From Diphasiastrum complanatum (lineage: Eukaryota > Streptophyta > Lycopodiopsida > Lycopodiales > Lycopodiaceae), in contig CM055113.1 in the NCBI GenBank assembly GCA_029204225.1, positions 27,000,995 to 27,064,994 of the forward strand: DNA of 64,000 nucleotides. Direction: 5' to 3'. Shown here in pieces: positions 11,886 through 23,672 of the stretch. Position numbers and translations under genes: made by a program. The first letter of the stretch is position 1. Every line of letters starts with the position of its first letter. The notes under the pieces are model-generated. The model ran no database searches. It saw only the letters and a list, made by a program, of their open reading frames with translations, and was not told the DNA's origin.

Positions 11886-12780
11886 AATTGTAAGGATATG
11901 TAGTATAAAAGATTGTTGTTCGCCAAAGAGATTGCTTAATGTTGTGATTTGAGATGTTTTCAACTCATTTATTGTTCTTGGATTTAAAGCTAGTTGTGAA
12001 CATACATTTAGATGTATTGGTGACCAATATCACTGATTAGGATGTGGTTTTAAACATACAAAAGTGAAAGATATTGATGCCAACATCTCATATCATACGT
12101 GTTGCATTACTGATTAGTGTATCCAACTTATCGGCCAGACCGATCTATCAGTCTATGCACCTAATAAAGTTTGTCAGACAAGCAAGGTCTGCTGCATCAG
12201 ATAAACCAAGGCAGAGAAACATGCAAATGTCTCAGTACAATCCAAATGTAGTCCAACAATCTGTCCTCAACAATAGAGAGCGCTCATTCATAGGAACGAT
12301 TGACTACTAAGTTAAACTACACGAGTATCCATATGCAGATTTTAGAGTATTGATTCACAACAACACAGAGCAAGCTTTAGGATGTGTAAGTCTGGATATA
12401 CATCAGTGTAATGTAACAGTGATTCTGAATGTTAACATCATAATTAGGTTCCAAGCAATTGATTATTCAATCGCACAGGCAATCCAATGACCAATGAGTT
12501 TGAAGACAATCTTTAGCAATGAATTTACGGTTGCTCTCATACGACAATACCAAGGCTAAAGAAGTGTCTAACCAGAGTTACAATCACAAGCACATCCGAC
12601 AAGGTGTGGCTTACCAACTATCAAAAACAAAAGTACTCATCACATAGAAGGCGTATGAAAGTAGAGAGAAGGGAAAACTTGAAGACTCAAACTCTCTTTG
12701 TGATCTCTTGAAAAACTCGGTGGTTGTATTAAAGTGTAAATATAGGGTCTGAGCGCAAAAGTATGGAGCTCTCTAGTAAT
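11886..12780. other. unassigned region
   Basis: It contains a 78-codon open frame (12074-12310) with no recognisable motif, and no terminal repeats. I see nothing to annotate with confidence. Confidence 0.4.
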
Positions 12781-13560
12781 CGATATGTCATTTCCTTCGC
12801 ATATACTACATCCTTGTTTTGGGTCTGCAGTGACTTGAGTTCTCTCTTCAGTCGGTCGTTCTCAGCTACCGCGTTGCGAAACTCCTCGTGGACTTCCACA
12901 CCAATGTAGCTGAAAACTTGGAAATTGTCAAGATTACGTGAATTAATTTAGTTTCTCTTTCGAAAGGCTAGAACCTCTGCCATCAGGCTGCCAGTATTCT
13001 TTAAGGCCTGGGTGTATTCTTTGTGTGAATTCACACCCAAACATTCAACCTCAAACAATTCCTTCAGGTTGATGGGCTCCTCCTTGAACATGTTTTTCTC
13101 CTCATAGAGAGGTTGGAGAAGTTCAGTCTTGAAGGTTTTTTGCAATGAGATCTGCACCTGCTTCCATCTGGCTACATTAACATTGATTGTGCCTCCATCT
13201 GAATAGCACTGTATAGTATTGTCGACACTTATTCTTGCCAACTTTTAAGCATCCAACTGCTGCTGTAGATCTTCTGCCTTCTTTTGGTAGAAGTCCATCT
13301 TTTTATTTAGAGCAACGTGCTTTGAATCAAATAAAGCAATATGCTTCTTTGCAGCAGCCAACTCATCCTTGCTCTTGTCCAATTCGGACTGAAGAGACAA
13401 GGAGTAGTCATTTGATTTTCTTAGTGTGACCTCAAATGTCTTATTGCTCTGCTCCATGGTGTTGAGCTTATCCAAGAGCTAGGTCATTTTTTTCTTCAAA
13501 TCTTCATTCATTCCCTGTATTTTGATTATCTTCAACTCATAACCCCTCTGGACAGGCCCA
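12780..13560 (-). pseudogene. coiled-coil protein pseudogene, unknown family
   Basis: One minus-strand frame stays readable for about 260 codons, interrupted only by in-frame stops (a TAG just upstream of 13475, TAA at 13245-13247 and TAA at 12948-12950), with no frameshift. The N-terminal half is strongly heptad-like (SLQSELDKSKDELAAAKKHI, KKMDFYQKKAEDLQQQLDA). The middle has WKQVQISLQKTFKTELLQPL, and the end returns to a charged helix (EEFRNAVAENDRLKREL). It lies immediately downstream of, and on the same strand as, a gypsy RT/RNase H fragment. It could be an accessory or Gag-like ORF of that element or captured host sequence; I cannot assign it to a family. Confidence 0.5.
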
Positions 13561-13564
13561 AAAG

Positions 13565-14158
13565 ATCTGGTTTATTGATCGGATGTTTTAGCGCATAATG
13601 GTCGACATGGAAGATAAAGAAATATCCTAGGAAATAATGTCGAAACTTCTTCACTAAAAAAATCGTTCTAAAGCCTTCACGTTCTATCACCAAATAGTTC
13701 TTTTCTAAGATGACGTCTTAATTAGGAGGTCTCAAATCCAAGAGTTTTTGCTTTAATAACTCAAATAATTGTTGACAATCAGCAGACCATTCATAATAAA
13801 TGTCTTTCTTTAATAAGTGTGTTAGCGGTGTAGCAAGAGATGCAAGATCTTGAATGAACCTTCTATAATAACCAACGTGACCCAGAAATCCTCTGAGTTC
13901 TCGCAAATTTGTCGGCTTTTTCAATTTTTTTATGATTTTTACCTTATCTTTATCGACTACAATTCCTCTTTTCGATATTCTATGTCCGAGTAGTATTCCT
14001 TCTAGCATACCAAAATAACACTTCTCAGGATGAAGACACACATTTCTGTCATAATCAGAGTCGTCCTTCAAGTCTTTTTGAGTAAGAAACTTGTTCTTCA
14101 ACTTCTTTGTCGGATACTTCCTCTTATTTTTCCGAGTCTTAGCTAAACTCTCTTTCAT
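13565..14158 (-). pseudogene. Ty3/gypsy RT C-terminus and RNase H fragment
   Basis: The frame 13718-14158 reads LHPEKCYFGMLEGILLGHRISKRGI, then KIIKKLKKPTNLRELRGFLGHVGYYRRFI, then the start of RNase H (LATPLTHLLKKDIYYEWSADCQQLFELLKQKL). After a frame change, VDHYALKHPINKPDLLG (about 13560-13625) is the RNase H 'DH.AL..L.NKP' block. The residues between are lost, so this is a deleted pol. The upstream palm with the catalytic Asp pair is missing. It is a different gypsy family from the one at 1-1855, judging by sequence. Confidence 0.85.
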
Positions 14159-14987
14159 TGGTTTGGGTGATTTTGAAGTGCTCCGAGTAGAAACTTTGAA
14201 AACACTTTTAAATCACTTGGCCAATTGGTATCAGTAACTAGCAGAGTGCCTTCATCAAAACATTCAATCCTCTAGACGACTGCATCTTCCTGCTTCTTCT
14301 TTGTTTGCATTTGTGAAAAAGCCATTCTCAATATGAGAGAGGCCGCCAGTGCACAATCGTTGTAGATCTTCAGAGCCTGAGCGGACTTGTTTGAATGGAC
14401 AAAAAAAATTCTTGCTGAAAATCTGGGCCCTACAGATCACTGCACATAGATTCATAAATTCTGCTAATAGCCTTGAAGATTTCATGGCAGAGTTGAAATG
14501 GAGGCTCATTGAACTATTGTGTTGAGAAGAAGTGAAAGAATTGCATGTCCTATTCACCTGTTGTAGCATTCTAGTTGCTTGAGGCCATCGTTACCAGCTG
14601 CCATGAAGGAGGCCATCACTATTATTTCCACTACTTGCTACTAAGGAATGCTTATTTGCGAGATGCAAATCATTTGGTAGGGATCCAGGTCTGTTATAGG
14701 GAGGGCCATGACCAATACACATTCATGAGCAATGAGATTGAAGGCTATATAGAGCAGTGCACTACACATAACGGCCTTCTTCCTATTCTTGATATTCATC
14801 GTGGCTGGGCTTTGTCTTCCCCATGTCTTCCTACCCGATCTCCTACCATTAAGGTATTTGTGGCGTCACTCTTCCGCAGGTTGCATGATCGCTTAGAGCA
14901 GACATATCTACAATACCCGACCATTGGGGGAGAGGATGTTGTTGTGATACAATTAATCTTTAACCAAAACTAGACTATGAGCTTGGG

Positions 14988-14988
<1 letters not shown>
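14159..14988. other. unassigned ORFs of 101 (minus) and 132 (plus) codons
   Basis: A minus-strand frame (14264-14569) and a plus-strand frame (14575-14973) are open, but neither has a domain that I recognise. The plus frame has a His-rich start (EGGHHYYFHYLL) and ends just before the GA tract. I cannot say whether they are genes. Confidence 0.3.

Positions 14989-14989
<1 letters not shown>

Positions 14990-15039
<50 letters not shown>
14990..15039. repeat. (GA)n microsatellite, 50 bp
   Basis: A perfect GA run follows a GGGGGG stretch. Confidence 0.98.
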
Positions 15040-15042
<3 letters not shown>

Positions 15043-15169
15043 TCAAATTGGGCGAGAGGGGAGAAAGTAGGATATAGGAGAGAGATAGAGGTAGGATATA
15101 GAAGAGAGATAGAGGAGGGATATGTACATGCAGCATGGGGAGGAGGGCCACACATCATGTTCCCCATAA

Positions 15170-15258
15170 ATGCATCCTCCTCCCCAAGTTTTTTAGTTAA
15201 AAATGTGTATGCATGGGTGAGAGGAGGAGGATGCATGGTCCCCTCACCCATGCATACA
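15170..15258. repeat. two overlapping inverted repeats (alternative hairpins)
   Basis: Arm pair 1 is 15206-15221 (TGTATGCATGGGTGAG) with its exact complement at 15243-15258, 16 bp with a 21-nt spacer. Arm pair 2 is 15170-15183 (ATGCATCCTCCTCC) with its exact complement at 15223-15236, which lies inside the loop of pair 1. The two stems cannot form together. The tract lies between GA and TA microsatellites. Confidence 0.9.
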
Positions 15259-15272
15259 AAAGTGTGTCTAAG

Positions 15273-15273
<1 letters not shown>

Positions 15274-15310
<37 letters not shown>
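15274..15310. repeat. (TA)n microsatellite, 37 bp
   Basis: A perfect alternating TA run follows AAGT. Confidence 0.97.
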
Positions 15311-15314
<4 letters not shown>

Positions 15315-15354
15315 CTAACTAAACTAAACATAATAAAAAAAAATCTAAAAATCT

Positions 15355-15654
15355 AGAGAGAAATCTAAGGGCCTAGGGCGAAGGACATTAAGGGTTGAGG
15401 GCCATTGAGTGCTAACTTTGGACAAGGGCCGAGGGCTAAGGACTTAGGGGCAAGCGCCAAGGGTTAAGGGTAAGCGTGAAGTGCTAACAAAAAGGGTCGA
15501 GGGGCAAGGGCAAGGGCTAGGGTCCAAGGGCCAAGGGCTAAAGGCTATGGGCTAAGGGCTATGGGCTAAGGGTCACTGGACAAGAGCCAAGGGCCAAGGA
15601 CTAAAGGCCAAAGGCTTAAACTTAAAGGTCGAGTGCTAGTGCCAAGGGCCAAGG
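15355..15654 (+). repeat. degenerate AAGGGCY minisatellite, about 300 bp
   Basis: Dozens of short units with consensus near (C/T)(T/C)AAGGGC occur at 6-8 bp spacing (for example AAGGGCCAAGGGCTAAAGGC and GGGCTAAGGGCTATGGGC). It resembles a strongly diverged telomere-like repeat (compare TTTAGGG), but no exact TTTAGGG is present. The right end abuts the TG start of the B1 LTR. Confidence 0.85.
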
Positions 15655-16515
15655 TGTTCAAAATTGTCACTTCTCACTTGACATTGTTCATTGTAAATAA
15701 AGATCAATCATTAGAACAATGTTCATGATCTCATTTCACACGTGTGGAGCCTGTTCCCATGTGTGAAAGAAAGAATTTTGCATACTTGTATATATTTAAT
15801 TTGATTTTGTATCAATCTGGTTAGTGTGAGCATGATATGACTAGTTTTTAGTCAAGTTGACTAGTCACCTAGAAATTAGCTTTTCCTTGCATGTGCATGA
15901 GTAAATGCTCCCACATGGCAAGTGGATGTTCACACGTGTGTATAGAGTTCTAGAAGATAAGAGTTGACCATTTTCCTTAGATTCTATTTTGTAGGAAATA
16001 TTCCTATATTCTAGAAGACTAGCTCTTTGGATTTTAGCCATATTCTAGAAGGTCAACTTTGGATAAGAATCAAGGATGGATCAAATGGATAGATCTTAGT
16101 GATGTGGCACTCTTCACACGTGTGAAGACCTGCTGGACTGTACCAGACTCGTGGATGTACTTGATCCATAAAAGGATCATCATTTTGCTAATGAGATTGA
16201 TGAGACTTTTGCATTCTACACTTTTGTGAGTTTTCTAGTCAATAGATTTGTGATTTCTATGAATGATTGCTATAAAGAACAATAGTACTTGTTGTTTCAG
16301 GTGCAGGCCATACTGTGGACAATACTCCACACGTGTGAGGCCACCTTCACTAATTTATGATGTTTTGATCCATTGCTCTTGCTTAAATCTCAGTGTAGTG
16401 AATCTAAATCAAGATCTAACGTGTAGAACTTGATAGATCCATTGATTAGGCAACCAATAACTCTCTATGATTGTTAAGTACAATCATTATTGTTCTAAAA
16501 ACTGAAATTTTATCA
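15655..16515 (+). repeat. 5' LTR of copia B1 (861 bp)
   Basis: It begins TGTTCAAAATTGTCAC and ends TTTTATCA, directly abutting the primer-binding site. A reverse-oriented solo copy lies at 33951-34799, confirming both ends. It carries four CACACGTGTG palindromes (15737-15746, 15931-15940, 16115-16124, 16328-16337) and a half-match at 15756-15767. The extended form TTCACACGTGTGAA is perfect at 16113-16126. Confidence 0.92.
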
Positions 16516-16527
16516 TGGTATCAGAGC
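16516..16527 (+). other. primer-binding site (initiator tRNA-Met type)
   Basis: TGGTATCAGAGC directly follows the LTR. It is complementary to the 3' end of plant initiator tRNA-Met, the usual primer for first-strand synthesis in copia. Confidence 0.95.
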
Positions 16528-17120
16528 TAAGTAAGAGAGTGATCATTTGAATCATAAAACTTGCAAAAATTATTGGCAAAATTTGTTTTTGGCCAATACT
16601 AGTGAGGGCGAGTTCATCTAGAGTGATAGCTTGATTCTATTTGGATAAAATCAACTTGGAGGCTGTGTATGTACTTGTCACACGTGTGAAACCATACAAC
16701 AACTTTCATTTCATGTTACTTTGTGTTTGTTGGTCCTAAAATCACAATTGTGGTTCATTTTTAGTGCTTTTTGAAGCATAGTATGGATCTAGATTCAATC
16801 TAGCTAATGCCTATGACCAAATAGAGTTTTGGATCATTGAAGCATTTCCTTTTGGAGTCTAAGATAAGATTTAAGAGGCTGATTTGTTCAAATCCTTAGT
16901 TGAACTGAAATCTCTAAGAAAAGTGTAAAGCAAAATTTTTTGTGAGAGTGAAAGCTAGGAATTTTTTGTCAAAATGTTTGTGTATCATTCAAGCTTGTGT
17001 GCTAGTTTGATAGAGACAAGGCTATAGGAAATTTTGTGAGCTTTACGTCTTTCATAGATCTTTTTAAAATTCAAAAATCTTTGAGATTTTTAGAAGAGCA
17101 TTCATTCTACAATATCATCC

Positions 17121-17963
17121 ATGGGTGGATATTTGTTGGAATCAAGTGAGAGACTCACTTCCACAAGCTATTCTATTTGGAAAGTGAGGATGGAATCACT
17201 CCTAGTGATCCATGACCTCTTTGACATAGTTCTAGGAGTTGAGGAAGAGCCTCAAGCTGCCCAAGAACAAACCAAATACAAGAAGAGAGCAAGATTAGCT
17301 CTACATTGCATAAAGTTGAATGTATGCAATGACCTGTTGAAGGAAGTGTCTTCTTGTGCCTCATCAAAAGATGCTTGGGAATTATTAAAGAGTATCTATG
17401 AATCCAATAACACATAAAGAATCCTCATGCTAAGGAATCAAGTCTTTCAAGGCATGAAAGGAAGTGGATAGAGTGGACAAGAGTATGTCCTTAGGATCAA
17501 ATCGCTTAACAAGGAATTGAGTGCTATAGGAGAAAAGATCCAAGATCAAGAGCTAGTACAAATCATCTTGAATGGCCTAGGTGATGAGTTCACCAACTTA
17601 ATCCAATCATTTGCTATTCAAGACACTCTTCCATCCATTGAAACGTTGCATAATGTTCTTGTGGCCGAGGAAAGTAGACTCCTACACCTCAAGACAAGAA
17701 TGGAAGGCATCTCACTTAATGGAGGAGAGGAGAAAGCAAACATCCAAAGGCAAGAAGAAACAACATCCATTCAAGAAGAATCAAGGCAAGGAGGCCGAGA
17801 TGAAGAATGGAGGATCGACTTCCAAAGGCAAGGTGAAGAACAAGGCAAAGCTCAAGTGTTTCTTTTGTGGGAAGAAAGGACACTTTGCCTCAAAATGTTA
17901 CTTGAAGAAGAATCAACAAGCAAATGGAGATCAAGGGAACATTGCTCAAGAGGAAGAAGATGA
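17121..17963 (+). pseudogene. copia B1 Gag, broken
   Basis: The frame starts at ATG 17121 (MGGYLLESSERLTSTSYSIW..) and reads WKVRMESLL and DAWELLKSIYESNN, the N-terminal 'W...M...L' and middle blocks of copia Gag. A TAA at 17415 and a TAG near 17469 interrupt it. The frame resumes as LNKELSAIGEKIQDQELVQIILNGL and ETLHNVLVAEESRL, then shifts near 17725 into the frame that carries the zinc knuckle. Gag would build the particle. The ATG lies about 600 bp behind the PBS, which is normal for this group. Confidence 0.85.
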
Positions 17964-18645
17964 GGATGGATTCAGCACATCCTTAATGGTCACATCTACA
18001 CCAACTTCAAGTCAAGACACATGGTGGATAGATAGTGGGGCTACTTCCCACATGTCTTTTAACAAGCATTATTTTTCTACTCTTCTATCTTGTAATGACT
18101 CTAAGAAGTCAGTATACATTGCTAGTGATCAAGAATGCAAGATAGATGGCATAGCATCTATTCCTCTTTGCTTAAGCACATCTAAAAGGATAGATCTAGT
18201 TAATGTTTTGTATGTTCCTACCATTTCAAGAAACTTGCTTAGTGTAGGACAATTAATGGACAATGGACTAGATGTACATTTCAAGAATGGAGTTTGTTCC
18301 ATCTTGAAAAATGATAAGTGCATAGCTAGTGGCATTAAGCAAGGAAGAATTTTCAAGTTGGATGCTAATGTTGCAAATGAAAGTGTGAACTTGGCTAGGG
18401 AGGAGCTATCTCAAGTGGAGCTTTGGCATAAGAGATTAGGCCATCCTAATCTTCAATCCATGGAGTCAATGGCAAGCAAGGAACTAGCTCTCGGGCTACC
18501 AAGAGCTTTCAAAAAGTGTGGAAAGGTGTGTGAGACATGTGGCCTTGCAAAGTCACACAAATCTTCTTACGATAGATCTTCATCAAGATCTCTCTCTCCC
18601 TTGGATCTCATACATATGGATGTACATAGTTTTTCACATGCAAGT
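17611..18645 (+). pseudogene. copia B1 nucleocapsid, protease, integrase N-terminus
   Basis: The real homology starts near 17730. It shows a Lys-rich stretch, the knuckle CFFCGKKGHFASKC (canonical CX2CX4HX4C), and the protease motif WWIDSGATSHMS at about 18022. Then come VLYVPTISRNLLSVGQLMDNG, the GAG-pre-integrase block VELWHKRLGHPN and the Cys pair of the integrase zinc domain (CGKVCETCGLAKSH). The first catalytic Asp is in LDLIHMDVHSFSH. This copia frame is still open when element C cuts it at 18645, so protease looks chemically intact. Confidence 0.9.
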
Positions 18646-19032
18646 TGTTACGGCCATATTCGGTTAAGGACCTAGAATAGTCCTAATTTGGTAGACCGGC
18701 CCTCCAATGTTTGAGATTATTGGTCATGCCTAGATTTTATTCCACGTCGAGGCCTGTAGGTGACTAATGACCTTGAGAGGACCCAGACACTCTAATTGAG
18801 ACATATGGAGTAGTGCATGTACATGTGACTGATATAGGCAGGAGGTATGCATGAAGAGCTGTAACCTATTTATAGTTGACCTGCATGGGAACTGCATGTG
18901 ATCATGCATAGGATCCTACTCTCTATATATTGAGGTAGGGATTATCCCGTCGATGACTTGGTCAATTGCTCCACAGTCTCTCTTGTGTTTTCCTATCCTC
19001 ATCTTAGGGGTTTATCCCTAGTGGTCTTTACA
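18646..19032 (+). repeat. 5' LTR of element C (387 bp)
   Basis: It aligns with 25160-25650 over its whole length except for a gap of about 100 bp near 18964. There the 3' LTR has extra sequence between GACTTGGTC and GCTCCACAG. A CTCTCTATATATTGAGG box near 18932 may act as a TATA element. Confidence 0.93.
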
Positions 19033-19033
19033 T

Positions 19034-19046
19034 TAATATCAGAGCC
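19034..19046 (+). other. degenerate primer-binding site of element C
   Basis: TAATATCAGAGCC follows the LTR one base later. It matches TGGTATCAGAGCC except at the first positions, so initiator tRNA-Met priming is inferred. Confidence 0.7.
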
Positions 19047-22000
19047 CGGCTAAGATGCAATTTTTGGATGGGATGGAGAGAAGTTCTACATCAAATCAAA
19101 ATTTGAATGCACTTGGATTTACATCCCGTATGGAGTGCTATTTTTTCATGGGAAATTGGGTTTGGATTCACTAATTCTTGTTGAGCATGCTTTTCAAACT
19201 TGGTGGTAGAGTGCTCTTCTCCTTGTTTGATTTTGTTAGAGATGCTGTGAATTAGTGTGAAATTCATTCTTATTTTCTGAAGCCTTGAAAATTTTCCGTT
19301 TGAATTAGAATGATCTGCATAAGTAGATCCACTTTCTTGTTCAAATCTGTTTTTTTTAGATGAGTGATTTGCATGAGTCCATAATGTTTTGGACAGTTTT
19401 GATTCAGATTAAGTAGCAAACTATTTGGAGATAGATTGACAAGGAATCGATTTATCCTGGATGAATAAGTTGACTGTTGCTGGAAATTTGAAATTATGGT
19501 TTGCATGAGAGGATTTAAGGTTCTTAGACTAATCCTCTTGTGAAGCATGTAAACCGTGAACAAGAAAACTGAAAAACATTGATTGGAAAATGTAAATTTG
19601 TGACTCTCTAAGTTGTGACAGATTTAGATGTGAATGGATGCAAGATTATTTGTGGATGCAACTGAGTTCTTGGAACTCCTGCGATCCTGTAGCTTGCTGA
19701 CTTGAAGAGGTTTGAATAGCAAACCTATTTACTCTCAGTATTTGTAAAATCTGCATTGGGAAGGGATGAAACCTCTGTTCAGATGAAAACAAGTGTAGAG
19801 AGGGCCGAAGCAATGCTTGTTTTCATGGAATAGAAAAAGAAAACCCTGCAAAAGAGTTGCATGAAGGGAAACTTGATTGAAACCTCTGTTCAGAAACCTC
19901 TGAAACTTGACTCAAACTTCTGATCAAAAACGAGATTTGAGAGAGGAGTGTGGTAGGCAAGTAAAAGAGCTGGAATGAGGTGTTATTGCCAACGGTTGGA
20001 GCATCTCATTTGGGCAAATGGATCACTGTCCTGCAAACGAACCAGATGTGTTTGAAACTTGTTTTTTAGAGGTCAGAATGTGCTCTCTAATCTGGATTCC
20101 TGCTTGCATGTGGATGGAAGTAAGATTAGAGACTGAGTCGTGCTGTAGGCAGCTAATGGTAACCATGGTATAAACCTGATCTATGGAGAGCGCCTGTGTA
20201 CTGTGTGTGGAGCCAGAGAACGCGCGATCCAGTAGCCTTCTGACCTGCACATAATCTCTCCATCTCTCTCGCAAGGTTGCGGATGGGCTGCCTCCCTCTC
20301 TGGGTAGATAGCGGCTGGAGATGCATCATACCAAAATTTTTTAGGTCATGAGAGGCCTTGTGAGGTTTTTTCTTGAATATGCTTTTGGGTATTGTGGGAC
20401 GGCAATTTTTGTAATTGCATGAGTGTGCATGCTAATTGATAGAGGTTTTAGCTTTGACCAGTAGTAACTTCAAAAATGGTTCCAAAAGTAATTTTGGGAA
20501 CTCGGAAAATTTGAGTTACTAGCTTTTTATAAGAGAAATTTTGATTCCTTTGGGCATGAGTGTCAATGCAGTAAACTCGGTTTCGGATATTGTTTTCCGG
20601 TAAGAGGTAGAAAGAATTTAGTTTTTCTTTTTTGTGGACAATATGCATGTATAAAGTCCTTTTCAACTTGACAATTACCTATAAGCCTAGTTTTTGAGAA
20701 CTTAATACTGTTGTTTTTGTGTCGAGCTGTAATAATCGGTAAAAAATTTATTGAACCGATCTTGACAAGATAATGGTGGTGTTTTGGTTCTCTAGGCAAG
20801 TACCCAGTTAGTGGAAATTTTGGGTCCCTGGTACTGTGCTTTTTATCGGTTTAACTCTGGAGTAGCAATATTCCCAGTTAATTGAGTTAAATGATATTTT
20901 TGGTTCTTCCTTTTGGACTCAGTGTGCATTGATAGGCTTATCTTAAATGACTTTGATCTTTAAGATTGGACAAATTAAAGCTTTTCAGATACTTGTTAAA
21001 GTGAATAAATGGAATAAGATCGTAATTTTTGGGAGATAGCTCTATATTTGATTAAAAAACAAGTGTATCGAATATCGTAAAGAATACCCGAAACCAAATT
21101 TTATTGATTTTCCATTGATTTTGGCAACTTTAACAAAGTAATGAAAATAAACTGGCGTGGTAAAAAAGGAAGTAGCCTAGCATTTACTTGTGTCAATGGA
21201 ATTTTTGGGGACCTTCGCTAAAAGAATTTTTGGGTGACCGAAAAATCTAAGGGAGGAAGAAAATGAGACACCTGAGTAGGTAAATGTGATAGTGTTGTGT
21301 AATTTGGGTTGGTTAAGAATCCCTGTAAAGAAAATTGCATAGCATCAGTTTTTTGAATTTATTTTGAATATCTATAGGACTATGAGTTGACCCTATTTTG
21401 TTATGGAAAATTGTGACATGGAATGAGAATGACACTTGGTTCACATTTGTACTATGAGCACCTTATTCCTAAGAGTTGTAACTCTCAGATGGTAGGAATT
21501 CGGGGGTTATAATACCAACCAAATGGATTGTTTTATGTGACAGTAAAACCATGTGTAGATGCTTGTTAAAGTCACAATTTTGTTAATAAATTATTGCAAT
21601 TCATTTGGAACAAATATGGGGGTACTCCAGTATTTGGTGGAATAGATATGTGCATATCTGGTATTGGAAATCCAGATGAAATTGAGATCTCTGGATTATC
21701 AGATAATGCGGTTAAAGATCCTTTTTAAGGTCGGATCCTATATTAGGTATAGGATGGTCAGATAGTCTTTTTGATTTTCTGAAGGTTGGATCTAAAAGCA
21801 AATGACTTTTCTTGGAGAGAAAACTGATGGTATGGGACATCGGTGATTTCAAAGAGAGAATTCTTGTGCGAGAATGATCTGTAGGCCAATGGGTAGTATT
21901 TATTTTGTTGGTAGTGCTAATAGTTGAAACCATTGGTTAAACTTGTTTAAGGTATTTGGAGAGGTTTATGAGATATAGATCTGGATCTCTCAATGGTATT

Positions 22001-23296
22001 TCATAAATTCCAAATCGAAAACCCTTAAAAGCTATTTCTCTATTAATTCTAAACCTCTGCTTTTTAGAAATTTCTTATATACGAGACAATTGGATTGAGA
22101 TTCATATAATTCCTTCCAGTGTAGAACTAGGTCTGAAGGACTATTTAAGTTATATGAATTCATGCTTCCATTTCAGGTTTGTGAGTATAGCTCAAAATCA
22201 ATTAATGTTCAATTGATTAAGTGGAATTTAGACTTCCTAAGCCCAAATTATTATCTCTATTAGATAGTTGATTATTGAGAGTAATGTTTCTATCACTCGG
22301 GATAAGATATTTTATGATTTCAAGGAAAAAGTCCGGCTTGTAATAGTATTGAATACTCATTATTGACTTTTTCAAATCTTCGATATCTTATACGTTGTCT
22401 CCTGGGAACTTTTTGATTGAAATTATGAAATTTCTTTTAAAAAAAGGAGAAAAAAATGATAGGAATAAGACTTTCATGGGGTTAACCAGTTGCATAGATT
22501 TCTTTTGTGGAATCCAGTTTGTGTGCAATGGTGGAACTATCTTGTGTAAATAGAGAAAATCAGGTGTTTTCCGTCCGCCCTAAGCCGGCGAGGGATGAAA
22601 TCCAGAGACCTGGTCATTTTGAATAATCTGGAACTAGAGTAATTTTGGAAGTTTTTTGAGCTGTGAGATATTCATGAATATGGGAAGTAATGGTAAAGAT
22701 TGAATTAAGATTCACTGATTGGCTACCAAATACCATTTAGTTATGGATTGGATCAATGAAATAAAGCTTTAACCTTAACCTCATATCCAAAGACGTCTGT
22801 ATAAGTCAGCCTAATCTTGGTTTGTGCACTGAGATCTGAAGTAGGCTGAATGATTAAAGAAATTTTATTGATAAAAGTATGATGGTTGGAAAACTTGTGT
22901 TGTGAAATTGTTCACTTCAGAGATTTCCCAGATATGTCATTTACTCAAGAGAAATAGAATTCTATGTAGCTGAGTTACAAGATTCTCAGTGATATATGTG
23001 AGTAACATATGCGGATTTTGGAGGAATCTACCAGTTAATGACATATGTGTTTATGTACTGGATCATAGTGAGATTATTCTCATATGTGCACGATTAATCT
23101 TGTGTGGATCTGCTATGTATTCCTGGTTATTAAGGTTATCTGGTGCACTTAACCTAGTAGTTGAACATAGACATGTGATCAAGTATTGTGTTTGACAGTT
23201 ACTTGTAGAGTTAACAGATCTGTTCTGATAGATCTATTGGTTAACTTAAAGTGATTTGGATATGGGTCTAAATGTGGTGTTGTACATGTACAGTTG

Positions 23297-23672
23297 CATT
23301 AGAGGAGTTCTAAATCCAAAAAAGACCCTTTGTAAAGATTCTTTTTATATTTTTTCTCAAATGTTTCTTACACATGGACCAATCAAAACACTCAAATTTG
23401 AAATCTACATAACGTAACTTTTTGAGTCCACATTTTGATTCCATACTAAAAATGGCATAACTTTTTAGTGGTAAGTCCGAATTTAGCAGAGTTAAGTGCA
23501 TTGGAAAGTGCTTAACAAGGGCTTTCCAATGATATGTTACATGACATACTTTTGAGACGATTAAAAAGTTATGGCAAGTCAAAAGTATTAGTGTTATAAT
23601 ATTTTAATAATTAAAAAAGCATCTTGCACGAATTCTTAAAGGGTCTTTTTGGAAATCAAAACTCCTCTAATG
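23297..23672. mobile_element. MITE-like fold-back element inside element C
   Basis: The left end reads CATTAGAGGAGTT and the right end is its complement (AACTCCTCTAATG). The similarity continues inward on both sides through a TCCAAAAA(A/G)ACCCTTT block. There is further internal complementarity (CATTGGAAAGTGC against GGGCTTTCCAATG; TAACTTTTTAGTGG against AAAAAGTTATGGC). It is 376 bp with no coding capacity. I found no convincing target-site duplication, so the superfamily is open. Confidence 0.65.

Noticed and set aside
14970-15312. Frames of 93-111 codons on both strands across the GA/TA region
   Set aside because: They are driven by the GA and TA simple repeats and the inverted repeats, with no domain.
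15355-15654. A true interstitial telomere array
   Set aside because: No exact TTTAGGG unit is present and the unit length varies, so I call it a degenerate minisatellite.
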